Source: Pseudopyrenochaeta lycopersici
Taxonomy: Eukaryota > Ascomycota > Dothideomycetes > Pleosporales > Pseudopyrenochaetaceae
Length of the DNA stretch: 64,000 nt
NCBI GenBank assembly: GCA_003313425.1
Contig: NHZP01000041.1
Location: forward strand, 1 to 64,000
Direction: 5' to 3'
Part shown: positions 22,501 to 33,132 of the stretch, piece by piece
How the letters are laid out: each line of letters starts with the position of its first letter
Position numbering within the stretch: the first letter of the stretch is position 1
Notes under the pieces: generated by a model
The model's input: only the letters and a program-made list of their open reading frames with translations
What the model was told of the DNA's origin: nothing
The model's database searches: none
Translations under genes and position numbers: made by a program

Positions 22501-25412
22501 TGTCCGTACCGTGCTGCGTAGTGAAGCGCTGTCCATTCATCTTTACCATGAGCTTCTATATCAGCACTCCTATCCAGAAGCAGTCGAACAACCGCCTCGT
22601 GTCCGTATCGTGCTGCGTAGTGAAGCGCTGTCCATTCATCGGTAGCTCGTGCTGATATATCCGCCTCTCTATCCAGAAGCAATCGAACAATTGCCTCATG
22701 GCCGTATCGTACCGCAACATGAAGAACCGTCCAATTCTTAGTATCTCGAACAGTTATGGCGGCTTTCCTATCTAGAAGCAGTCGAGCCACATTCTCATGC
22801 CCATTCTCGGCTGCGAACATTAGTGGCGTCCATTTGTCGACACTTCGAGCTGATATGTTAGCATTCCTGTCTAGCAGTAGCCGAGCTACACTGTCGTGGC
22901 CGTTGAATGCTGCGTAGTGAAGCGCTGTCCATTCATCTTTATCATGAGCTTCTATATCAGCACTCCTATCCAGAAGCAGTCCAACAACCGCCTCGTGTCC
23001 GTATCGTGCTGCGTAGTGAAGCGCTGTCCATTCATCGGTAGCTCGTGCTGATATATCCGCCTCTCTATCCAGAAGCAATCGAACAACCGCCTCGTGTCCG
23101 TATCGTGCCGCACAATGAAGAACCGTCCAATTGTCATTAGTTCGAATAGTAATGTCGGCTTTCCTGTCTAGCAGTAATCGAACTATATCCTCATGATTGT
23201 TCTCAGCTGCGCACATTATCGGCGTCCGGCCGGTTTTGCTTTGAGCTTTCACGTCGGTACCTCGGTCCAGAAGCAGTCGAACAACCGCCTCGTGTCCGTA
23301 TCGTGCTGCGTAGTGAAGCGCTGTCCATTCATCGGTAGCTCGTGCTGATATATCCGCCTCTCTATCCAGAAGCAATCGAACAACCGCCTCGTGTCCGTAT
23401 CGTGCCGCACAATGAAGAACCGTCCAATTGTCATTAGTTCGAATAGTAATGTCGGCTTTCCTGTCTAGCAGTAATCGAACTATATCCTCATGATTGTTCT
23501 CAGCTGCGCACATTATCGGCGTCCGGCCGGTTTTGCTTTGAGCTTTCACGTCGGTACCTCGGTCCAGAAGCAGTCGAACAACCGCCTCGTGTCCGTATCG
23601 TGCTGCGTAGTGAAGCGCTGTCCATTCATCGTTATCATGAGCTTCTATATCCGCCTCTCTATCCAGAAGCAGTCGAACAACCGCCTCGTGTCCGTATAGT
23701 GCTGCGCAGTGAAGCGCTGTCCATTCGTCTTTATCATGAGCTTCTATATCAGCACTCCTATCCAGAAGCAGTCCAACAACCGCCTCGTGTCCGTACCGTG
23801 CTGCGTAGTGAAGCGCTGTCCATTCATCTTTACCATGAGCTTCTATATCAGCACTCCTATCCAGAAGCAGTCCAACAACCGCCTCGTGTCCGTACCGTGC
23901 TGCGTAGTGAAGCGCTGTCCATTCATCTTTACCATGAGCTTCTATATCAGCACTCCTATCCAGAAGCAGTCCAACAACCGCCTCGTGTCCGTATCGTGCT
24001 GCGTAGTGAAGCGCTGTCCATTCATCGGTAGCTCGTGCTGATATATCCGCCTCTCTATCCAGAAGCAATCGAACAACCGCCTCGTGTCCGTATCGTGCCG
24101 CACAATGAAGAACCGTCCAATTGTCATTAGTTCGAATAGTAATGTCGGCTTTCCTGTCTAGCAGTAATCGAACTATATCCTCATGATTGTTCTCAGCTGC
24201 GCACATTATCGGCGTCCGGCCGGTTTTGCTTTGAGCTTTCACGTCGGTACCTCGGTCCAGAAGCAGTCGAACAACCGCCTCGTGTCCGTATCGTGCTGCG
24301 TAGTGAAGCGCTGTCCATTCATCGGTAGCTCGTGCTGATATATCCGCCTCTCTATCCAGAAGCAATCGAACAATTGCCTCATGGCCGTATCGTACCGCAA
24401 CATGAAGAACCGTCCAATTCTTAGTATCTCGAACAGTTATGGCGGCTTTCCTATCTAGAAGCAGTCGAGCCACATTCTCATGCCCATTCTCGGCTGCGAA
24501 CATTAGTGGCGTCCATTTGTCGACACTTCGAGCTGATATGTTAGCATTCCTGTCTAGCAGTAGCCGAGCTACACTGCCGTGGCCGTTGAATGCTGCGGAG
24601 TGAAGCGCTGTCCATTCATCTTTACCATGAGCTTCTATATCAGCACTCCTATCCAGAAGCAGTCGAACAACCGCCTCGTGTCCGTATCGTGCTGCGTAGT
24701 GAAGCGCTGTCCATTCATCGTTATCATGAGCTTCTATATCCGCCTCTCTATCCAGAAGCAGTCGAACAACCGCCTCGTGTCCGTATAGTGCTGCGCAGTG
24801 AAGCGCTGTCCATTCGTCTTTATCATGAGCTTCTATATCAGCACTCCTATCCAGAAGCAGTCCAACAACCGCCTCGTGTCCGTACCGTGCTGCGTAGTGA
24901 AGCGCTGTCCATTCATCGGTAGCTCGTGCTGATATATCCGCCTCTCTATCCAGAAGCAATCGAACAATTGCCTCATGGCCGTATCGTACCGCAACATGAA
25001 GAACCGTCCAATTCTTAGTATCTCGAACAGTTATGGCGGCTTTCCTATCTAGAAGCAGTCGAGCCACATTCTCATGCCCATTCTCGGCTGCGAACATTAG
25101 TGGCGTCCATTTGTCGACACTTCGAGCTGATATGTTAGCATTCCTGTCTAGCAGTAGCCGAGCTACACTGTCGTGGCCGTTGAATGCTGCGTAGTGAAGC
25201 GCTGTCCATTCATCTTTATCATGAGCTTCTATATCAGCACTCCTATCCAGAAGCAGTCGAACAACCGCCTCGTGTCCGTATCGTGCTGCGTAGTGAAGCG
25301 CTGTCCATTCATCGGTAGCTCGTGCTGATATATCCGCCTCTCTATCCAGAAGCAATCGAACAACCGCCTCGTGCCCGTCTCGTGCGGCGTAATGAAGCGG
25401 TGTCCACAGCAT
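19538..25412 (-). CDS. Giant ankyrin-repeat protein with C-terminal HET domain
   Basis: Exon 19846-25412 from ATG 25412 (context AACAATG). A 52-nt intron 19794-19845 (GTGAGC...AAAG) leads in phase to exon 19538-19793, which supplies the usual HET-protein tail (DNGYVGIAPAHAQKGYEV, LYGGDVPYV, IGECYCFGVMYGEAM). About 42 ankyrin repeats fill the first three quarters of the protein. Repeats 1-30 are almost identical 33-residue units (EWTALHYAARYGHEAVVRLL...), and the last dozen are diverged. The HET domain follows: FEALSYVWGNE, RAVWIDAICINQDD, YSRASEVLIWYG, FFSNPWFMRAWIFQE, then the post-HET RATDPRDKVFSLLGL and LPSWVPDW. HET domains execute cell death in vegetative incompatibility, and the ankyrins are the likely sensor. 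A HET domain at the C-terminal side of such an array is unusual. More 5' exons are possible. Confidence 0.88.
22442..25412 (-). repeat. Homogenised 99-bp ankyrin repeat array (30 units)
   Basis: Thirty consecutive 99-bp units with very high nucleotide identity. Higher-order blocks recur: the series FNG - ENG - RYG units (NISARSVD, ITVRDTK) appears three times, and the GTDVKAQSKT / ITIRTND block three times. Unit-to-unit differences cluster at a few residues (AHDKD / AHGKD / AHDND; HYAA / HCAA / HSAA; ARYG / ALYG / AFNG). Confidence 0.95.
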
Positions 25413-25523
25413 TGTTAATATGCAGAGTTTCCAACAATCAAGTCGACTTGGGTTGCTTGATTGACTTCCTTGTCTTACTTGGAAATGTGCTGAGATTGAT
25501 GAGGTTAAGTTTGCTGCCCTGTA

Positions 25524-25560
25524 CTCGGGCCCTTCCGGTTCTGACGAATTTTTCTGCGTA
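25524..25560. repeat. Solo pogo-type terminal repeat
   Basis: After a TA, the sequence begins CTCGGGCCCTTCCGGT and continues GAATTTTTCTGCGTAAAA. It closely parallels the left end of the pogo element at 47194 (CTCGGGCCCTTGCGGT...). No matching opposite end is visible nearby. It could be the 3' terminus of the minus-strand pogo relic at 26355-28042. Confidence 0.5.
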
Positions 25561-26354
25561 AAAGAAGTTGGCTCGTGATGCTAACGCTGCGCAGTCGGTT
25601 CCATTCATTCTAGCCCGGTAGCTGGTATTGTGGGATCGAGAAACAGAATGAGGTTTCCTTTAGCAAAATTATCATGGCGCCGAGTGGCGGCCTCACCAGT
25701 GGGCATTGCGTTCTCAACCCCGCAGCTGAAAACCTGTGCGCCCCATTGCTCGCTGAACAAACCATGCGCATGAATTGCTGCAGACGCCACAACACAGCTG
25801 AGCCTCCCAGCAAGTGCTTTGTACACGCTGTGTTGCGTTTTAAATGGTCACCGGGTCACTGTCCCGCTGCGTGTAACACTGGGTTCGACAACCGTGCAAT
25901 TACTGGTTTTTGAAGCAAAGACTATTTTCATTCGGACGAGACTATTTACTCCCTTTGGGCGGTCGGTTTGGGACGCCTGGGGTGCCGTTTTCTGACGCCA
26001 ATTTGCCGCGAAACCTTTCTAACCACACCGCCGTTCGAGCGCACGCCCCCCCTTCGGATTCCCGTTTTGGGTTAGGCATGACCGCTGATTGGTGTAGGGG
26101 TAGGCATGGAGGATGAGCTTTAATCTTCAAGTGCTCAGTCTCCTGTCTTCCGCACCACGGCGGCACAGCTGCGACAATACCCTCATACTTTATTCTTAGC
26201 GTCAGCATCATGTCTGCCAGCGGCGTACTTAAACCTCTTTTTTTCACGCTGTTTCTCGGACCACAGTCTCTATGAACGAAGACCGTCCCTTCCCCCCTGA
26301 TCCCTTCTTCTCGGTCCTCACATCCAGCTACACCACGGCCGCCTATACGGCCGC
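25561..26354. other. No gene recognised
   Basis: Moderately GC-rich sequence between the terminal repeat and the pogo relic. Open frames are short and overlap on both strands, and none carries a motif. It may be non-coding remains of the pogo element plus the upstream region of the ankyrin-HET gene. Confidence 0.35.
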
Positions 26355-26494
26355 CTACCCGGCAGTCTCCTCTGCCCGTACGTAGCGCCGCTTACGGGTT
26401 TTACGCTTTGTTGAAACCTCAATTGCGTCTCGCAGGCGCGCTGTTTCTGCGCGCATCAACAAAATCTCATGTGCTATCTGCTGAGCGCCCTTTA

Positions 26495-27844
26495 CAGTGC
26501 CCTTCCAAAAGTTCTCGCCGCGCACGCACGAGCCACCCTCACCAGCACATGGGCACAAAACTTCAACACCATGAATCTCAGCCAATATATAATATAATTT
26601 AATTTTTTTTGAAGCAGTAGTTGCGCACGGGTTCAGTATTCCGTTTGCCACCCTCGCGCTTTCTTGCATGCATCAATTCGTCGTGGCATACTCATGATGA
26701 GGCGCCGAATCAGGCTGGCTGGTATGCGACGCCAGCAACTTTTCAATGCAGCGCAAAAGCCATCCCACTCCTCTATAGCTTGACTATAATTGTTGTACTG
26801 AGGATAGGATCTATACATGAGCTTTTTGAGATACCACCAGAGGTGCTCAATTGGGTTGAGATCAGGTGAGTAGGGTGGCCAGTCAACTGTACTGATGTGG
26901 TGCTCAGCCAGAAATCTCCTTGTGGCTGCAGCTGTATGTACGCGCGCGTTGTCCTGCATGAAAAGCTGTGAACGACGCCATGATCGTAAGAGGCCTTTCT
27001 TCAAAGCCTTGATGTAACTTTTGGCGGAGTATCCATAGTTTGGAGCATCAGGATCGCGCTCCATTATGACCAGAGGGCTCCTCTGTGCACGCCCACGTTC
27101 ATCCAGCCATATTGAACCCCACACCATCTGTGCCACCTTCTTACCACAGCTATAGGTTTGAAGCATTATTGTCTTCCATTTCTCTTGTGAATTGCGAAAT
27201 ACCCACTCTTGTGTTTGCCCTGAGCCCTTCTGAAAGGAGCACTCATCTGAGAAGCGCATAGTGCGTCGATGCCACGGGAAACAAGAGTACTCTCTACAGA
27301 ACTTGAGCCGCCGCAACGCACGCGATTTGTTAAGCTTTGGACGCTTTTTACAAGGAGATTTAGTGAGGCCTTGTCCTTTGAGATACCGCCGCAATGTGGA
27401 ATGGCTAGGTGGCTTCAAAGTGGTGCCATCTGGATTCATGACTACTGCCTCTTCAGCTAGCTCTTTGTACGTAATTTTTGGCTGTGCGCGTGCTTTGCGA
27501 TAGATGATCTTCTTCTGATGAAGCGATAGTATAGGTGGTCTACCGCTGCGAGGTTTATCTGTTGTTTTGCCAGTTTGTTGATATCTTTTCCTAATGTCGC
27601 GTATACCGCGTTCACTGCGGCCAAACGCGTTAGCAACTTCAGCGACTGTAGCACTACCATGCAGCATGCCAATAATTTGATTCCGCTGCTGGACTGTTAA
27701 ATTAGGACGTCTGCGCGTATTTTGGTCTATTTCTTGAAGAATTTGGCGTTGTGGTGGCATAATTATAATACTGCAAAGTTGAGGTGGTGTTGTTGTGATG
27801 GTGCGCGTCGCACAAGCGCGGCGAGAACTTTTGGAAGGGTACTG
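26495..27844 (-). mobile_element. Tc1/mariner element, complete
   Basis: 1350 bp, flanked by TA on both sides (26493-26494 and 27845-27846). Terminal inverted repeats start CAGTRCCCTTCCAAAAGTTC and extend to about 29 bp (ending CGCCGCGC), with one G/A difference. Removing the element restores the coding frame of the pogo tail it interrupts, so both ends and the duplication are secure. Confidence 0.92.
26633..27760 (-). CDS. Tc1-type DDE transposase, intact
   Basis: ATG 27760 (MPPQRQILQEID) gives 375 residues; the frame is open further upstream but that lies in and beyond the terminal repeat. An N-terminal helix-turn-helix (LTVQQRNQIIGMLHGSATVAEVA, then SERGIRDIRKRY) is followed by the GRPP linker and a second HTH (TLRRYLKGQGL). 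The catalytic core has all three acidic residues: MRFSDECSF, LFMQDNARVH and PPYSPDLNPIEHLWW (DD34E spacing type). It cuts at TA and moves by cut-and-paste. No stop or frameshift interrupts it, so it may be active. Confidence 0.92.
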   Translation of the reverse strand: MPPQRQILQEIDQNTRRRPNLTVQQRNQIIGMLHGSATVAEVANAFGRSERGIRDIRKRYQQTGKTTDKPRSGRPPILSLHQKKIIYRKARAQPKITYKELAEEAVVMNPDGTTLKPPSHSTLRRYLKGQGLTKSPCKKRPKLNKSRALRRLKFCREYSCFPWHRRTMRFSDECSFQKGSGQTQEWVFRNSQEKWKTIMLQTYSCGKKVAQMVWGSIWLDERGRAQRSPLVIMERDPDAPNYGYSAKSYIKALKKGLLRSWRRSQLFMQDNARVHTAAATRRFLAEHHISTVDWPPYSPDLNPIEHLWWYLKKLMYRSYPQYNNYSQAIEEWDGFCAALKSCWRRIPASLIRRLIMSMPRRIDACKKARGWQTEY

Positions 27845-28100
27845 TATAAGCTGCCTTACCTGCTCATCTATAGAACTTGTAGAAGAACCTCTATACTTTT
27901 GCATGCGGTTTCGGATTAGCGTTGATTGCGCCTCTTTGGTGCTTCGTCCCGGCGCCGTGACGAGTAAGTGTTCTTTGTGGACTTTAGTGGCAGGTGTAGC
28001 GCTTGAAGATCGCTTGCGCGAACCTATGGCAAAGCCACCCACCGTTGTTTCCTTCCCTTGCTCTTAGGCGTGATCCCCAATTCGAACCTGGGACCTGATT

Positions 28101-29007
28101 CTAATATGCCGCGTGGATGATTACGACGAGGGGTTGATGATTGAGTCCAAACGTGGGTATACGACTGAGGTCCACAACAGGGGTAGAATGTTCGAGGCCG
28201 ACAATGGAAAGACTAAAACCGGAACCTATCACTGGAGGCCAATGATAAAAGCCACACCTCGGACAAGAAATGCTCGTAACAGCGTTACTATCGCTCATGC
28301 GCTGCTGCAGTGGGATATGACCATGCCCTGGGAGCTGCGATCCTCCATCAACCAACTGTGACCTAGAGACCTCCATGGTATTTGGCGTTTCCCTCTGTCT
28401 AGGCAATATTTGTTCAGAAGTGGACCTTCGAGATTTACGCTTGCCGGCCGGATTAGAAGATCGTTCGCGCTGGTCGCTAACTATATGATACAGAGGTTCT
28501 GTCAGCGGATTGTCATCTACAGTGTCTGTGGAGGTGTTTTCCACGTTATTCGTAGCTGTGTCGGAGGCACTTATGGCCGCTTCTGGGTTTCCCTTGTCAA
28601 ACCACCATGCGACTGTTCATTGTCAACGACATGTTTAGGGACAGGGTTCAGGTGAGCTCATCACTTACCCCATCCCATCCCTTCCTCTGACTTCAGGAAC
28701 TTGTCTGCTTCCTCGAACAGACAACTGTTGTCATTTGGTAAGTCTTTGAACTTTTCAACCTTAAGCCGATCAATTAATTTGGCAATTATCTCGGCCTTAA
28801 CCTTTAGCTGTTCCTTAAGCCTCTTGATTGGCTCGGGCAGTTTCGAATTGACCGCAACCACAAGTCTACCGAATGGTTTCCCGTTGCTATGGCCCCTTGT
28901 GCGAGGCCCGAGTGCCTTCGCTTTTGCTTCGTCGGTCGGTGTCGCTGGCAAGGATTAGCCTTTGGCACTTAAGAGTTATAGGTACCAGCGTGCATGTAAA
29001 CACTCAT
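28101..29007 (-). CDS. Hypothetical three-exon protein
   Basis: Exons 28986-29007 (ATG 29007), 28669-28944 and 28101-28612 are linked by introns 28945-28985 (GTACCT, GCTAAT, CCAG) and 28613-28668 (GTAAGT, CTAAAC, ACAG). All phases agree and give 269 residues. The N-terminal half has a Lys/Leu-rich helical segment (IKRLKEQLKVKAEIIAKLI) and a WVAWWFD motif. The second half is Ser/Thr-rich with a basic patch that could be a nuclear localisation signal (GKRKSRR), and ends with a CPRCGFYHW stretch and a hydrophobic tail. I do not recognise the family. The second intron is textbook; the first exon is less certain. Confidence 0.5.
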
Positions 29008-30919
29008 AGACCTCACGATTACGCACAGCGCAGCTTAGTCGATTGTCGAGCTTCAACCGAATATCGTCATGAGCGTCGCACGATGTGTCCCGCCAAAGCT
29101 GCATTTGGCACAGCGAACATTGGGCACAGCTATGTGTGCAACAGCTCGAAGTAGGTGCGGAGAGCTGATGACAACTTTGTCGGCGGCCGTGGCTTCTGAA
29201 TGCCCTCATGGAATATGCGACGACAGTGCGATGCTGGTTTCGCTGCTGCCACCTCCATCACTAGTTGGATGCTGTAGACATTATGTAAGGAAGTATCACT
29301 GCTCACCTAGAGAGTATAGGCGAGTGTCTGCGTATCCGTCCACATTCTCCGGGTTGTGCATTCTCATATATGATGTACGGATGAGAGGGGTAGATAAACC
29401 TTTACAATCGCCTTGGATGAGTTGGAATTAGTTCGCAGTGTTCGCTGAGAGGAAGTTGAACGAACTGCAGTTTTCGTCGAGTTTGTATTCTCTATTGCAA
29501 CAGTTAGTATCGTGTATTCGCCCTGTGAATAAGTCTTACATCGCAACGACATTTGCAGGACATCTTCTGTGAGTCTCTTAATATTTTGTGCACCATGCAC
29601 GAACAACATAGCGGAGATGACTGCACTTGTATTGAACCTGAGTGTAATCGCACATTGTTGGTGTACAGAATTATTTAATGGCGTTGTGATAGGGCCCGCT
29701 GATGATAACGGGTGGAAAATATGAGGAGAAGTGACCTGGGCCAAAGTGGGCTGTGATGCAGGTCGAGTGGACTGGGAGTGAGGCGGGTGGAAACTGGCCG
29801 TTATAGACAAGATTGCCGAGTCCAAACGGGTTCCTTTTGCGCAGGCGCGTCCGGATCAGCCATCCTTACATATGCCAGCCGAGATCCGCTCAGGCCATGC
29901 GGCTATGTATGACAGACGACTTGGGCAACGACTACGGATGCTCCCAGAACTAAACAGCAAAAGCCAGTTTGATCGCCGGGGCACGCTGATGGAGGGGAGC
30001 CTCGGCAGTCGCAGAGGGCAAAGCAAGTCCAGCTTACGATCCCGTTAGCAGCTGGTTGGTTGGAGAAGATTTGCAGACAGCCCAACCCGCGTCATGGCCT
30101 GGGAGGAGGAAGAGTTTTGGGAGCGTCGCAGGGCAGGTGCTCGGGGCCAGAGTGGGATGCAGGACGGAAGCTTTCCTAAGCCGCGCGAGGAGAACCCAGC
30201 CTTGGACTGGACTTTCTTACCATGGAGCCGGTGACAACTATCCGAAGCTGGACAAGGCCAGTTGTGGTGAACCGCGGGCAGTCTATGCGTCGACGTTTGG
30301 TGCTGGTTGGCGAAAGTGGCGCTAGTTGTTAAGACGAGCCGTGCGAACGAAGGGGCCAGGGCGCAAGCAGGCGGCGTGAAGCTAGGTTAGTCGCCTCGCT
30401 CAATCAGACCTCCCACACGCGGCGGCTGGGCTCCCCTTGTGCAGACTCGCAGTTCCATCAGAACAACTTCACCGCCATCAACCACACCCCCCTCCCCAAC
30501 AGGCCTTGTAGCGCAAGGCCGTCGCCCGCGTGCCGTCCCTGGTGCTCGTCCGTCCGCGCGAGACACAGCGACCGCCCTGGTCTGCTTTTGCAGCTCGCTT
30601 GCGCACTGTCGCGCCGAAAGATAAGCAAATTCAACTTCTTCGAAAGAAATTGTCTCGACAGTGAGCCACCAGGTCATTCAAAGAGGCGGACGGAGGTAAT
30701 GTGGGAGAAACCACATTTTGAGTCGGAGAAGTAGCCCTGAAATTGTCTTGTAGATCCGAATTGTCTCCTAGAACTTTTACCCTTCCAAATATTTTGCAGA
30801 TAAAATAATGAATAATGTCCCCCCTATGTAATGGAAAGCGTCTTGTGCAGGGAAAATTAGATCATTTAAGCTGGTATATCTTGACAGGCCAGGATTTTAA
30901 CACCAAGGACTAATGAGGC
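29008..30919. other. No gene recognised; upstream region of a HET gene
   Basis: A 153-codon minus frame (29364-29825) without ATG contains a good intron signature (GTAAGA...ACTAACT...ATAG near 29530), but splicing there creates an immediate stop and no motif is visible. The missing first exon of the HET gene at 30920 should lie in 30600-30915, but I could not identify it. Confidence 0.3.
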
Positions 30920-32023
30920 GTGAACGAGCGAAGTAGTGATGAAATTAACCTCGCATACTCTTGCATCTCATACACATGGGGCCCTGGCCGCGGGCATAAC
31001 CCCTTCGATCCATCACTTCTAGTTTCGGATCGCACGATCCCTGCCTTGCAAACCTTCACCCGACATCGGCCCTCCTGCTCGAGTATTTGGATTGACCCAT
31101 TCTGCGTCCCATCCATGGAGCCTGAGCGAACGCAGACACTTGAGAGCATGGGCTATATCTACGCGCGAGCAGATGAAGTCCTGGTCGTTCTCTCATCAGC
31201 CGCGCTGCCGGCACTTACTCGCATGCTCGACTCCAGTCACCTAGACGTCACCGATCTAGCAGTTCTAGAGAGCGAGGGGTGGGTAGGGCGCGCGTGGACA
31301 TATCAGGAGGCTGTGAACAGCAAAGCGCTTTTACTCTCCTGCGAAGGGGAGGCGAGCGCACTTGTCCCGGCGAACCCATTCTTCGACTGTTTAGGTTACG
31401 CATTGGCTTATTGTACGGGCTCAATACTGGACAAACTTCGTGTCTATCCCCGACTGAACACTTTTGAGGATATCATGGCCGATTTCTATACCGCGTCTTA
31501 CGAAGATCGAGCTGCACTAAATATCATGTCGAATATGGATCGCCGGGTCCAAGAACGTGCGGAGGATCATTTCTATGCCATGATTGGAGCGATCAGTGCA
31601 GAGCGGTCAAGTGCAATTGGAAAGCTGCAGCCTGGCGAAGCGTTCATGAGAGTTTGCGAAACGAAAAGCGATTTTTCTTTCATCTATTCTGCGACGAAGC
31701 GGGCGGAAATGCCTCTGAAAAGGTGGCGGCCTATTCATGGTGACTTGCCGTCTATACTTCCATGGCATTCCTGTGGTAGTCGACAGCGTGGACAGTTATG
31801 TCATGATGGACTATGGCTTGACGACATGCTTGTCGTTCACCCAGCACAGCCGCAAGAAGAAGCAAGACTGTTTGTCCAGCGCTGGCTGACCGCTTTCTGG
31901 CAAAATCACATGAATTCACAGGAAGACCTCGAAGAGGCTGCGTATGCTGCGCTCCGGGTTATGGGCTTCACCGGAAGCCCGCGATGTGTGACTACCGCCA
32001 GAGGATTTTTTTTATTCGTTTGA
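30920..32023 (+). CDS. HET-domain protein with 3' frameshift
   Basis: The frame opens after a TGA with GTG, not ATG, so a first exon is probably missing or unrecognised. HET motifs are in order: YSCISYTWGPG, SIWIDPFCVP (variant of WIDAICINQ), MGYIYARADEVLVVLS, GWVGRAWTYQEAVNS. A post-HET region follows (YEDRAALNIMSNMDRR, ERAEDHFYAMIGAI, DGLWLDDML). The frame ends at 32023 right after a run of eight T (32006-32013). With one T fewer, translation continues through about 63 more codons to TAA 32199-32201 in coherent sequence (YSFEPVTSEQVIKIL, LRWRMGASGLVLYEE). The product would act in heterokaryon incompatibility. The break is either a recent mutation or a sequencing error. Confidence 0.78.
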   Translation: MNERSSDEINLAYSCISYTWGPGRGHNPFDPSLLVSDRTIPALQTFTRHRPSCSSIWIDPFCVPSMEPERTQTLESMGYIYARADEVLVVLSSAALPALTRMLDSSHLDVTDLAVLESEGWVGRAWTYQEAVNSKALLLSCEGEASALVPANPFFDCLGYALAYCTGSILDKLRVYPRLNTFEDIMADFYTASYEDRAALNIMSNMDRRVQERAEDHFYAMIGAISAERSSAIGKLQPGEAFMRVCETKSDFSFIYSATKRAEMPLKRWRPIHGDLPSILPWHSCGSRQRGQLCHDGLWLDDMLVVHPAQPQEEARLFVQRWLTAFWQNHMNSQEDLEEAAYAALRVMGFTGSPRCVTTARGFFLFV

Positions 32024-32534
32024 GCCAGTCACGAGTGAGCAAGTGATTAAAATCTTGGTAAGCACAGCGCTTAGATGGAGGATGGGAGCCTCTGGCTTAG
32101 TCTTATATGAAGAGAGAGATAAGCAAAGAATTTCGTATGTTCCTGGCGTTTATCTTGGAGCTGTTGAAGAGAAGTACGCCACGTCAGTCCGAGTAAGCTA
32201 ATATGGCCAGTGTTAATACGAGTGAGTTTTAATTAGCATAGTTCTAGCCTATATTCAGTTGCTTTGAGAAGTCATCCAACACTGGACGCAAACGCGGCTC
32301 GGAGCAGATTAAGCACAATCTCGACAGATTTCATTCCTTGCACTTAGAGTTTTTTGTGACCGCTTGTCATCTCCAATCGCACGGTTTGATAGATCGAGCA
32401 GTGTACGCGCCCTTCCAAGACCGTTTCAACGTGAGAAGCATCAGTTCCACTTCGCGGCTGTACTAACTAGCATACAAACTCAACCCGCTATAATGAGTCA
32501 GAGTCCGAGATTCTCAAAATAAAGAGCATAGTTC

Positions 32535-33132
32535 AAGCTATGACTCCGGCAACTGCAATACTCCAATTATCAGCACTTCACGTCCAAGATGTCCTGGTCG
32601 ATTGTCGACTCCTCTCCAGAAGTGTTGATGAATCCGGTGAGAGCTGAGCTGTTGTTCGTTGCTTTAACACCTTTGATCTTTTCTCCTGTGCGCTCGTAGA
32701 TCGTTTTGGAGATGGCTTCTTCACACATCTCTTTAAGTATGTTGTTAGCGGCTTGCTGTCTCTCCAGCTCTTGAAGGAGTTTCTTTCTGCTCTCTTCCGA
32801 TTCCTTGCTCTGCTATGACACATGGCTTAGCTCACTGCTCCTGCTCACTGTAAGCTGTTGGATACTGCGTTCTATCTCTGCTGTTTCGGTGTCTGCTCGG
32901 GCGATCTGTTGTCGAACGACGGCCTCGTTCTGTTGAAGCATCATATCCTTCATCTCTTTCATCAGACTCTCTTGGCGGGACGTTGTAAGACTGTGATATG
33001 TCAGAGAAATGCATCGTAGGTTTGTAGGAGCGAAGGTGGGTACATTGTCGCTTAGAGAGTGCCACGCTAAGAGTACCTTTGCAGTCGCTGAGCTGCCCTC
33101 TGAATGTCTTGATTCGTTCTAGCCCAAACAAC
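32535..33132 (-). pseudogene. STAND/NLR N-terminal domain, decayed and truncated
   Basis: Pieces in order on the minus strand are LFGLERIKTFRGQLSDCKGT then LSVALS, then (other frame) QESLMKEMKDMMLQQNEAVV, then ERQQAANNILKEMCEEAISK, RTGEKIKGVKATNNSSAL and GFINTSGEEST. This is the helical N-terminal domain found in front of NACHT/NB-ARC modules of many fungal STAND proteins. Introns can be proposed at about 32985-33037 and 32805-32840, but the first gives the wrong phase. A further one-base shift is needed near 32570, before IAVAGVIA. The 5' end is cut exactly at the hAT terminus at 33133; the NACHT part is absent. Confidence 0.6.

Larger units (their letters stand above)
26355..28042 (-). pseudogene. 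pogo/Fot1-type transposase C-terminus, split by a Tc1 insertion
   Basis: The right part (27845-28042) encodes a Ser/Thr-rich stretch ending SSIDEQVRQLI. The left part (26355-26494) continues KGAQQIAHEILLMRAETARL, then KRKTRKRR. If the Tc1 element is ignored, the two join in frame across a single TA. The joined peptide is the coiled-coil tail typical of fungal CENP-B/DDE_1 transposases (KGAQxxAHExxLLRAExxxLR...KRRRxKK). The DDE core and helix-turn-helix are missing beyond 28042. Confidence 0.7.

Noticed and set aside
22442..25412. Plus-strand repetitive open frames opposite the ankyrin array, and a possible CRISPR array
   Set aside because: They are antisense shadows of 99-bp ankyrin codon repeats; units are coding, contiguous and without spacers.
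28050..28115. tRNA-like 3' half on the minus strand (T-arm CCCAG-GTTCGAA-TTGGG followed by GATCACG)
   Set aside because: The T-arm is good and a near-complementary CGTAATC exists upstream, but only about 26 nt lie between acceptor and T-arm, too few for D- and anticodon arms.
29364..29825. 153-codon minus-strand frame
   Set aside because: No ATG, Ser/Thr-rich composition without motif, and splicing at its best intron creates an immediate stop.
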